Source: Chitinophagaceae bacterium
Lineage (GTDB): Bacteria > Bacteroidota > Bacteroidia > Chitinophagales > Chitinophagaceae
Length of the DNA stretch: 8,905 bases
Assembly: GCA_003456175.1 (NCBI GenBank)
Contig: DMPB01000062.1
Location: 7,699 to 16,603 of the forward strand
Direction: 5' to 3'
Shown here: piece by piece, positions 1 through 5,745 of the stretch
Layout of the letters: the number at the start of each line of letters is the position of its first letter
Numbering within the stretch: the first letter of the stretch is position 1
Made by a program: the position numbers and the translations under genes
The notes under the pieces: model-generated
Database searches by the model: none
The model's input: only the letters and a program-made list of their open reading frames with translations
What the model was told of the DNA's origin: nothing

Positions 1-30
1 AAGCCTCCAGTACTGGAGGCTTTTCTTTAT
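1..30 (+). terminator. Palindromic hairpin with T tract, likely intrinsic terminator
   Basis: Bases 1-22 form a perfect palindrome (arms AAGCCTCCA and TGGAGGCTT around GTAC). It is followed on the plus strand by TTTTCTTTAT, the layout of a rho-independent terminator for a plus-strand gene lying left of the window. The same hairpin sits 77 bases beyond the stop of the minus-strand FGE gene and could also stop that transcript if a T tract follows on the minus strand. The bases that would show this lie outside the window. Confidence 0.75.
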
Positions 31-60
31 GCCATTAAGGCCACTATTATATTATATCTA

Positions 61-76
61 TACTTACGTAAATGAT
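61..76 (-). repeat. 16-base near-palindrome, copy 1 (3' of FGE gene)
   Basis: The minus strand reads ATCATTTACGTAAGTA, 22 bases after the FGE stop codon. The core TTACGTAA is a perfect 8-base palindrome, and the 12-base ATTTACGTAAGT has one mismatched pair. The identical 16-mer occurs at 3276-3291 in the same orientation, and 15 of its bases recur inverted in galK. A central CG flanked by A/T half-sites is typical of LacI-family operators. A 3' untranslated element or a genome-wide repeat fits equally well. Confidence 0.55.
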
Positions 77-98
77 AATACGCTTGTGACAATAAATG

Positions 99-1217
99 TT
101 ACTTAACATCTTTCACGCATCTGAAACCGGTATGTTCTAGTCCTGTATCGGGGCTACTTTTCATACGCCTTGATACACGATACCCACTACAATAACTATC
201 GTTACATAAAAAGCTACCACCACGCAAGCTACGCTTAGGTGTATGTGGTTCTTGAGGATCTAAAGCTTTCATAGCACCTTGAGGGTTTTCAGTGACACCC
301 TCAGCGATTGTAGCGTAATAGTTATGATGATACCAATCGCTACACCATTCCCACACATTCCCCGCCATATCATGCAAACCGTAACCATTAGGTTTAAACA
401 TGGCTACTGGCGCAGCTCTTGTATAGCCATCTTTTTCATCATTAGCATATGGAAACTTACCTTCCCAATAATTTGCTTTTGTTGCACCTTTTGCAACATG
501 CTCATTACCCCAAGGATAAATGTTATTGGCAAGACCACCACGAGCTGCAAATTCCCATTCGGCTTCTGTAGGTAATCGCTTACCAGCCCACTTGCAATAA
601 GCCATTGCATCAAACCAACTGATATGCACTACAGGGTAATTATCTTTTCCTTCAATGCTACTTCCTGGCCCTTGAGGGTGGCGCCAATTCGCACCTTTGA
701 GCCAACGCCACCATTGTGAATAATCATTCAAATTAACCGCAGTGTTTGTAGGAAAAAAAACCAGTGAGGCAGCTACGAGCAAACTATCTGGCGGCTTAGG
801 TGTACCGGCTGGTAACTCTTTTCGAAGTTCTTCCCAATCGGGTATGCGTTCTGCGATGGTAACATAACCAGTAGCATCTACAAATTTTTTAAACGCGGCA
901 TTCGTAACCTCAGTGATATCCATGTAAAAGGGCGACACCTTTACTTTATGTTTTGGATACTCATCTGACGATGCCTGATCATTATCTGCCCCCATATCGA
1001 AGGTGCCTCCCGGGATGAACACCATATTATGAAAAGTAGTATCACCATTGCTGGTGATACTGTCTATACTTGTGTTGTTACCAAACCTTGCCGGAACAGA
1101 CATACATGAAACCGAAGTATCGTTAGTGATTGCCTCGTCTTTTGTTGTTGTATTACATGCTTGCGTACAAATAATGCTGGTAGTAATTAATAAATAGCGG
1201 ACCTGTTGTTTGAACAT
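99..1217 (-). CDS. Formylglycine-generating enzyme (SUMF1/FGE family), predicted lipoprotein
   Basis: Predicted to oxidise the cysteine of a sulfatase CxPxR motif to formylglycine, the residue sulfatases need for catalysis. A hydrophobic leader ends in TQAC, so Cys21 is a likely lipidation site and the enzyme should sit in the periplasm or on a membrane. The FGE domain spans about residues 62-369. Family landmarks are FIPGGTFDMG (67-76), KGANWRHP (174-181), AGKRLPTEAEWEF (211-223), calcium-site-like ANYW and EKDGY (248-265), and NGYGLHDMAGNVWEW (277-291). The catalytic pair is Cys338 and Cys343 in GGSFLCNDSYC, as in human SUMF1, so this is a true FGE and not a cysteine-less GldJ/GldK-type relative. 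Cys208 and Cys367 match one structural disulfide of human FGE. Both partners of the other are replaced (Ala225, Val348). It is the last gene of the minus-strand run, 54 bases after a small membrane gene. No sulfatase substrate is in view. Confidence 0.92.
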   Translation of the reverse strand: MFKQQVRYLLITTSIICTQACNTTTKDEAITNDTSVSCMSVPARFGNNTSIDSITSNGDTTFHNMVFIPGGTFDMGADNDQASSDEYPKHKVKVSPFYMDITEVTNAAFKKFVDATGYVTIAERIPDWEELRKELPAGTPKPPDSLLVAASLVFFPTNTAVNLNDYSQWWRWLKGANWRHPQGPGSSIEGKDNYPVVHISWFDAMAYCKWAGKRLPTEAEWEFAARGGLANNIYPWGNEHVAKGATKANYWEGKFPYANDEKDGYTRAAPVAMFKPNGYGLHDMAGNVWEWCSDWYHHNYYATIAEGVTENPQGAMKALDPQEPHTPKRSLRGGSFLCNDSYCSGYRVSRRMKSSPDTGLEHTGFRCVKDVK

Positions 1218-1228
1218 ACTTTTATAGC

Positions 1229-1258
1229 ATTATAATGAGGTAGTACTTCAACAAACAA
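1229..1258 (-). promoter_or_regulatory. Weak sigma70-like promoter candidate before the FGE gene
   Basis: In the 54-base gap ahead of the FGE gene the minus strand has TTGTTT (1253-1258), 18 bases of spacer, and TATAAT (1229-1234), 11 bases before the start codon. The spacing suits a classical sigma70 promoter. However, the primary sigma factor of Bacteroidota usually prefers TTTG and TAnnTTTG, and the second of these is not present, so co-transcription from the symporter is at least as likely. Confidence 0.2.
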
Positions 1259-1271
1259 ATAGCACAAAGGA

Positions 1272-1469
1272 TTACTCATCCTCTACTAAAACTTGTTTGT
1301 ACGATAATATTACCATAAAAATACCAAAGCAAGAAAATACAATACCACACCATAAGTTCACTGCTTGAGCAATATTCACACTAGCAAAAAAATGGTATCC
1401 TACTAGTAATAGGCCAACTATAGTAAAGAAAAGTCCGATTACAAATCTTAGGTCAAACAACTTATTCAT
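1272..1469 (-). CDS. Small two-helix membrane protein, possible symporter companion
   Basis: A 65-residue protein I cannot assign to a named family. It has two hydrophobic segments, about residues 9-28 and 36-57. A short charged start (MNKLFDLR) and an acidic tail (VEDE) suggest a helical hairpin in the inner membrane with both ends on the same side. Its start codon is 15 bases after the symporter stop, so the two are almost certainly co-transcribed and possibly translationally linked; no clear Shine-Dalgarno sequence precedes it. Known SSS systems sometimes have small membrane companions (for example the DUF485 protein YjcH beside ActP, or DUF4212 proteins). That analogy is about gene context only, since I see no sequence signature linking this protein to those families. 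The ORF looks real: its composition is membrane-like, its start is clean, and it fits tightly in the operon. Confidence 0.72.
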   Translation of the reverse strand: MNKLFDLRFVIGLFFTIVGLLLVGYHFFASVNIAQAVNLWCGIVFSCFGIFMVILSYKQVLVEDE

Positions 1470-1484
1470 ATTGATTACAATTTA

Positions 1485-3137
1485 CTAGTAGAAAATAATG
1501 TTAAGAAGTAGCGTAGCTAACAGAATAATAATACCTAAAATAAGTGGATTCTTATACCACACCTTAGCGGCATCTATTTGCTTTGGTGTTAAACTGTATA
1601 CCAAGCCGACAAGACTACTTTCATCTTTAGGCTTTGTAACAAAACTGAGTAAAACCGTAACAATAAAACATACAGAGAAAGAAATCCACGCAATATTGAA
1701 TGCCTGACTTGTGCCTGAATAAAATGTATGCACATTAGCTAACCACGCACCTTTACCTTCTGCTGTCGTAAGCCCGTGCGTAAGTGCGGCGGCAGCCGTA
1801 CCACTGAGCAAGCCATAGAAGGCTCCATTGGCTGTTGTTCTCTTCCAGAACATACCCAAGAAGAATGTTGCGAATAAAGGTGCATTTACAAAACTGAAAA
1901 CAAGCTGTAACAAATCCATGATACTGTTGAAGCTTTTAGCTACGTAAGCCGTTGCTATAGATATTAAGATACCAGCAATCGTGGTGAACTTGCCAACATA
2001 CAGGTAATGCTTTTCGGAAGCATCCCTTTTAATGTATGATTGATAAATATCAAATGTAAATACCGTATTGAATGCTGTAACATTACCAGCCATGCCACTC
2101 ATGAATGAAGCAATCAACGCTGTAATACCTACACCCAATATACCATTAGGATATAACTGCGAAAGCAATACTGGTAATGTCATATTGTAATCTGTTTCAC
2201 CGTTTGCATTCTTTGGTAAATCAAAACCATCCATTTGGCTTTGTAGCGCCAATAAAATAATACCTGGTAGTATTACTATAGCCGGCATGAATAGTTTTGG
2301 TATACTCGCAATGATAGGTGTACGTTGTGCCTCGTTTAGGTTTCTTGAAATCATTGCTCGTTGTACTACTAAAAAATCTGTACACCAATAACCAAATGCT
2401 AGCACAAATCCTAAGCCAAATACCATACTAAACGCATCCACACCCATTGGGTTTGTAGATGCTTTTGCCATACCCTTCCATACATGCAGTTTAGCAGGGT
2501 CTACATTGTTCACAATACCTTCCCAACCGCCTGCTTTTATTAAGCCAAGTATTACCAGTGGTGCTATGCCTAATACAATTAAGAAGAATTGTAACACCTC
2601 GTTGTAAACTGCACTTGTTAAGCCTCCCAAGTAAGTATAAACCAATACAATACCAGCAGCAGCAAATACAGACACGTTGAAATCCCAACCTAAAATGATG
2701 TTTAATAGCATGGCTAGTGCGTATAACGAAATACCCGATGAGAATACCGTCATTACTGCAAATGTGATTGCATTGAAACCTCTTGTTTTTTCATCGTAGC
2801 GTAATGCCAAGTATTCTGGTACCGATCTTGCTTTACTTCCATAATAAAAAGGCATCATATAAATACCTAGAAAAATCATAGCTAATGCTGCACCTAGCCA
2901 ATAAAAATGTGCTGTATAAAAGCCATATTTCGCACCACTTGCTGCCATGCCCAATACTTCTTGTGCACCAAGATTGGCAGAGATAAAAGCAAGTGAAGTA
3001 ATCCACAAAGGAATACTTCTGTTACTCATCAAAAAATCATTTCCCGTTTTAATTTTCCTTTTTAATACATAACCGATGGTTACCACAAATAAGAAGTAAA
3101 TGATAATCACCAGATAATCAATCAGTTGTAATTTCAT
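1485..3137 (-). CDS. Sodium/sugar symporter (SSS/SLC5 family), probable galactose or related hexose uptake
   Basis: A 550-residue inner-membrane protein with about 14 hydrophobic segments, the usual size and topology of the solute:sodium symporter family. Diagnostic stretches are SLAFISANLGAQ (48-59), SVPEYLALRY (105-114), GGLTSAVYNEVLQ (171-183) and YWCTDFLVVQR (250-260), which closely resembles the WCTDQVIVQR segment of mammalian SGLT1. Further ones are PKLFMP (280-285), GNVTAFNTVFTFDIY (351-365) and the late FLGMFWKRTTANGA (426-439). Asn55 and Lys281 fall where sugar-contacting Asn and Lys lie in the Vibrio galactose symporter vSGLT. The position expected to hold that protein's sugar-binding Glu appears to be Tyr79. 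Family assignment is therefore firm, but galactose as substrate rests mainly on the neighbouring galK and galT. It begins 166 bases after galT and leads an apparent operon with the 65-residue membrane protein. The ATG at 3137 is chosen because a polar residue and one hydrophobic helix follow directly. Confidence 0.9.
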   Translation of the reverse strand: MKLQLIDYLVIIIYFLFVVTIGYVLKRKIKTGNDFLMSNRSIPLWITSLAFISANLGAQEVLGMAASGAKYGFYTAHFYWLGAALAMIFLGIYMMPFYYGSKARSVPEYLALRYDEKTRGFNAITFAVMTVFSSGISLYALAMLLNIILGWDFNVSVFAAAGIVLVYTYLGGLTSAVYNEVLQFFLIVLGIAPLVILGLIKAGGWEGIVNNVDPAKLHVWKGMAKASTNPMGVDAFSMVFGLGFVLAFGYWCTDFLVVQRAMISRNLNEAQRTPIIASIPKLFMPAIVILPGIILLALQSQMDGFDLPKNANGETDYNMTLPVLLSQLYPNGILGVGITALIASFMSGMAGNVTAFNTVFTFDIYQSYIKRDASEKHYLYVGKFTTIAGILISIATAYVAKSFNSIMDLLQLVFSFVNAPLFATFFLGMFWKRTTANGAFYGLLSGTAAAALTHGLTTAEGKGAWLANVHTFYSGTSQAFNIAWISFSVCFIVTVLLSFVTKPKDESSLVGLVYSLTPKQIDAAKVWYKNPLILGIIILLATLLLNIIFY

Positions 3138-3205
3138 ATTGCAGCTTTTAGGTTTTGAACATTCGTGCTGTACATGCGAAGCAAAAGCAGTGATGATTGC
3201 GAAAC

Positions 3206-3234
3206 ATCATTTACCGTAAGGTTACTTACATGAT
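3206..3234. repeat. Imperfect dyad in the symporter leader, with a degenerate copy of the 16-base repeat
   Basis: The outer arms ATCATTTA (3206-3213) and TACATGAT (3227-3234) are inverted repeats with one mismatch and a 13-base spacer. The left part, ATCATTTACCGTAAG, equals the repeat at 3276-3291 apart from one inserted C. An inner GTAAG-gtta-CTTAC hairpin is also possible. It lies 69-97 bases before the symporter start, a position suited to operator function. Confidence 0.4.
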
Positions 3235-3275
3235 ACAAGTGAATAGATAGTAGGAGGGTATTTGTTTTTAAATTT

Positions 3276-3291
3276 TACTTACGTAAATGAT
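3276..3291 (-). repeat. 16-base near-palindrome, copy 2 (galT-symporter spacer)
   Basis: The minus strand reads ATCATTTACGTAAGTA, identical to 61-76. It lies 12 bases after the galT stop and 139 bases before the symporter start, so it could be an upstream operator of the symporter or a 3' element of galT. A degenerate version follows 55 bases further downstream on the minus strand. Confidence 0.55.
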
Positions 3292-3303
3292 GATTGTTAG
3301 TTG

Positions 3304-4344
3304 CTACAATACAGCCGTGGCTTCTGTTACTAATGAACGCAGTTCTTGTGCAGCAGTTTCTGGAGTAATATCGCGTTGTGGATTAGCTAGCATTTCATAA
3401 CCTACCATAAACTTTTTCACAGTAGCACTTCTCAATAAAGGCGGGTAAAAATGCATATGCCAATGCCATGCTGTATGCTCACCATCGTTCACGGGAGCTT
3501 GATGCATGCCGGCAGAATAAGGAAATGACACTTGAAATAAATCATCATACACCATGGTAAGTGATTTTAGTATTGCAGCTAACGCCACTTTTTCTGCACT
3601 AGAAAACTGACCGATGTGTTGTATGTGTCGCTTACTTACAATCATGGTTTCGTAAGGCCACACTGCCCAAAAGGGAACTAATGCAACAAAGTATTTGTTC
3701 TCAATAATAATGCGTTCTTGCTTGGCTAATTCTAATGAAAGATATGCCGATAGCAAGCTAACACCATGTGTGGCGAAATACTTTTCTTGTTGTGCAGTTT
3801 CTTTAACTAATTCAAGCGGAATACTAGACGATGCCCAAATTTGTCCGTGCGGATGCGGATTACTGCATCCCATAATATCACCTTTGTTCTCAAAAATTTG
3901 GATGTATTTGATAGTAGGATTTGCAGCTAATGTTTGAAACTCTGATTGCCATAAATCAACCACTGACTCAATGGCTTCATCAGACATTTTAGGTAGTGTT
4001 AAATTGTGTTGCGGTGAAAAGCATATCACCTTACAAATACCTTGCTCGCTTTTTGCAATTAGCAAGTCGCCCTCTACGAATGCACCACTAGGCGTGGTGG
4101 TCAACAATGCCGAGAAATCATTGATAAAAGCGTAAGGCCCTTGATAGTTTGGATTCACACTTCCATCGGCACGTTTGTTACCAGGACATAAATAACAGCT
4201 AGCATCGTACGCTACTGAAGGAGCCGTTGTTGGTGCTTCAACCTTACCCTGCCAGGGTCGCTTCATGCGGTGTGGCGATACCAGAATCCATTCGCCTGTT
4301 AAAATATTGTATCGTGTATGTGTATGCTCTTTATAATCAAACAT
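3304..4344 (-). CDS. galT: Galactose-1-phosphate uridylyltransferase
   Basis: Second Leloir-pathway enzyme: transfers UMP from UDP-glucose to galactose-1-phosphate, giving UDP-galactose and glucose-1-phosphate in the cytoplasm. The 346-residue length matches the family. The catalytic motif NPHPHGQIW (162-170) carries the nucleophilic His166, the same position as in the E. coli enzyme. Metal-ligand candidates are Cys50 and Cys53 in CYLCPGNKR, His113 in SPQHNL and His164. The C-terminal HWHMHFYPPLLRS (294-306) supplies the second histidine metal cluster. RYNILTGEWILVSPHR (11-26) is the usual N-terminal signature. The start codon lies inside the end of galK and the two genes overlap by 8 bases (ATGTTTGA), which suggests translational coupling and an equal dose of the two enzymes. 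All key residues are present and no frame damage is seen. Confidence 0.97.
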   Translation of the reverse strand: MFDYKEHTHTRYNILTGEWILVSPHRMKRPWQGKVEAPTTAPSVAYDASCYLCPGNKRADGSVNPNYQGPYAFINDFSALLTTTPSGAFVEGDLLIAKSEQGICKVICFSPQHNLTLPKMSDEAIESVVDLWQSEFQTLAANPTIKYIQIFENKGDIMGCSNPHPHGQIWASSSIPLELVKETAQQEKYFATHGVSLLSAYLSLELAKQERIIIENKYFVALVPFWAVWPYETMIVSKRHIQHIGQFSSAEKVALAAILKSLTMVYDDLFQVSFPYSAGMHQAPVNDGEHTAWHWHMHFYPPLLRSATVKKFMVGYEMLANPQRDITPETAAQELRSLVTEATAVL

Positions 4345-5512
4345 ATGTTTCTATTAAAGAAGTTCCCTGATCAATGGATACGACATAACTTGTAAGTGGC
4401 AATTGCATAGCACTTTCATAAGCAGGCTGTAATGCCTCTAATAATGGGACAATCGCCTCTTCTTTAATAATGTTGATTGTACAACCACCAAAGCCTCCAC
4501 CCATCATTCTTGCACCAATTACATTGGTATTATCTTTCACATGATCTACCAACCAATCTAATTCTTTACAACTTACAGCATACATATTTGATAAGCCATA
4601 GTGTGTTGCAAACATTTTACTACCAAGTGCTGCGATATCGTTATGATTTAAATGGTTGCAAGCATCTACCAAGCGCTGTATTTCTTGTACAACAAATCGG
4701 CTTCGCATATCTATTAAAGTATCGTAAGGCTTTACGTACGCATCTAACATTGCTTCGCTTACATCACGCAATGAACTAACATTGGGTTGATGTTTTGCTA
4801 CCATCGCTACGGCAGTACTGCATTCATTACGTCGATCATTGTAAGCAGAAGAGGCCAAAGAATGTTTAACATTGGTATTCAACAAAAGTAGCTTCATACC
4901 CTCTAGCTTGAAAGGCACATAGGTGTATTCCAATGTTTTACAATCGAGCTTTATCAGATGATCTTGCTTACCCATCATAGAAGCAAACTGATCCATGATG
5001 CCGCACATCACACCAGCATATTCATGCTCGGCCCTCTGTGCCATTTTCACCATGGCAATACGATCTAGCTGTGTATTGTATAAATGATTTAATGCAAATA
5101 CTGTAGCACACTCTACCGCAGCAGATGATGATAGCCCAGCCCCAATAGGTACATCGCTTTGCAATACTGCATTAAACCCTTTTAACGCAATACCAAGTTT
5201 TTTAAACTGTGCAACTGCCCCAAGTATATAGTTGGGCCAACTTGTGTTTATTGTAGGTGCAATATCATTTACGTAAGTGCGGTACTCTTCATTCAAATCT
5301 TGAGCTACCAAATGAATTTCATCATCATCTCTAAGCGCTACAATCAAGTATGCTGCTTTATCTATAGCACCTGGTAATACAAAGCCCTCATTATAATCGG
5401 TATGCTCGCCAATAATATTAATACGCCCAGGCGAACGAACAATTACAGGCTTTGTTGTAGTACCAAAAACTGTGGTATAAGTTTGTAATATCTCTTTCGG
5501 ATATGTTGACAT
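4337..5512 (-). CDS. galK: Galactokinase
   Basis: Phosphorylates alpha-D-galactose with ATP to galactose-1-phosphate, the entry step of the Leloir pathway, in the cytoplasm. This 391-residue GHMP-family kinase has all three family motifs. The galactokinase signature is GRINIIGEHTDYNEG (29-43), where Arg30 is the likely transition-state arginine and Glu36, His37 and Asp39 contact the sugar. The phosphate-binding loop is VPIGAGLSSSAA (121-132), and the C-terminal GARMMGGGFGGCT (333-345) is motif 3. Asp174 in GIMDQF is the predicted catalytic base. It is the first gene after the terminator that ends the SusC/SusD unit, so it likely has its own promoter in the 166-base leader, and it runs directly into galT. 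Its codons for Tyr80-Asp83 and neighbours contain the third, inverted copy of the 15-base repeat (5264-5278). Confidence 0.97.
   Translation of the reverse strand: MSTYPKEILQTYTTVFGTTTKPVIVRSPGRINIIGEHTDYNEGFVLPGAIDKAAYLIVALRDDDEIHLVAQDLNEEYRTYVNDIAPTINTSWPNYILGAVAQFKKLGIALKGFNAVLQSDVPIGAGLSSSAAVECATVFALNHLYNTQLDRIAMVKMAQRAEHEYAGVMCGIMDQFASMMGKQDHLIKLDCKTLEYTYVPFKLEGMKLLLLNTNVKHSLASSAYNDRRNECSTAVAMVAKHQPNVSSLRDVSEAMLDAYVKPYDTLIDMRSRFVVQEIQRLVDACNHLNHNDIAALGSKMFATHYGLSNMYAVSCKELDWLVDHVKDNTNVIGARMMGGGFGGCTINIIKEEAIVPLLEALQPAYESAMQLPLTSYVVSIDQGTSLIETYV
5264..5278 (+). repeat. 15-base near-palindrome, copy 3 (inside galK, inverted)
   Basis: The plus strand reads ATCATTTACGTAAGT, matching 15 of the 16 bases of the copies at 61-76 and 3276-3291 but in the opposite orientation. 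It lies within the codons for galK Thr79-Asp83, about 235 bases inside the gene. Coding constraint could have produced it, but a third 15-base match in 5.2 kb is unlikely by chance alone. Confidence 0.45.
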
Positions 5513-5678
5513 TAATATGTTGTTGTCTTGTAAATACTTGCGATAGCAACAAAAAGCAATCGTATGCTACGGTGAATGAAAGTACATATTTGAGTGCGAT
5601 ATTACTACTATGGTTATATTTAAAAATAGGGGGTAAATATGTCTTTTATTCTCACACTCATTGAGTATTAGTAGCGAT
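5513..5678 (-). promoter_or_regulatory. galK leader with candidate control elements
   Basis: This is the non-coding stretch between the SusD terminator and galK. It contains TAGGGGGTA at 5627-5635 within the dyad ATATTTA (5616-5622) / TAAATAT (5634-5640), a small palindrome ACTCA-T-TGAGT at 5656-5666, and TGCGATAGCAACAAAAAGCA at 5539-5558. The G-run and the last element have relatives in the symporter leader, the G-run at nearly the same distance from the start codon. A promoter for galK must lie here if the terminator is efficient, but I cannot place a convincing TAnnTTTG box. Confidence 0.45.
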
Positions 5679-5720
5679 AAAAAAGCAACCAACTTTTACA
5701 AAAATGTATTAGTTGGTTGC
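5679..5720 (-). terminator. Intrinsic terminator after the SusD gene
   Basis: On the minus strand the 9-base arms GCAACCAAC (5712-5720) and GTTGGTTGC (5685-5693) pair perfectly around an 18-base loop. The loop can add a 4-pair TACA/TGTA inner stem. Six T residues follow directly (5679-5684). The hairpin starts 25 bases after the SusD stop codon and should separate the SusC/SusD transcript from galKT. Confidence 0.88.
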
Positions 5721-5745
5721 TATAATTAGTAACAATGCACATCTG

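Larger units (their letters stand above)
3138..3303 (-). promoter_or_regulatory. Symporter leader with candidate operator and promoter elements
   Basis: This 166-base spacer separates galT from the symporter and has no GC-rich terminator hairpin, so read-through from galT is possible. It holds the 16-base repeat at 3276-3291, a purine-rich TAGGAGGGTA at 3251-3260 (minus strand TACCCTCCTA), a dyad at 3206-3234, and TGCGAAGCAAAAGCA at 3175-3189. The second and fourth have counterparts in the galK leader. A textbook Bacteroidota promoter (TTTG about 20 bases before TAnnTTTG) is not evident. The regulatory role is inferred from position and sharing, not from a recognised regulator site. Confidence 0.4.

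Noticed and set aside
1..22. Palindrome as an operator or attachment site
   Set aside because: The GC-rich stem followed by a T tract is better explained as an intrinsic terminator, and no integrase or repeated partner is visible.
279..613. Open frames opposite and overlapping the FGE gene
   Set aside because: They lie within a gene with continuous family motifs, encode low-complexity or cysteine-rich nonsense, and match no known domain.
99..1217. GldK/GldJ-type gliding or secretion lipoprotein
   Set aside because: Those relatives share the fold but lack the active-site cysteines; Cys338 and Cys343 in the SUMF1 context favour a true FGE, and no gld genes are nearby.
3695..4779. Plus-strand open frames of 80 and 100 codons antisense to galT and galK
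   Set aside because: Both are fully covered by strongly supported enzymes on the other strand; nothing suggests independent coding.
5538..5549. TTGC-GATA-GCAA hairpin before galK
   Set aside because: A four-base stem is too short to call alone; it is only noted as part of the shared leader motif.
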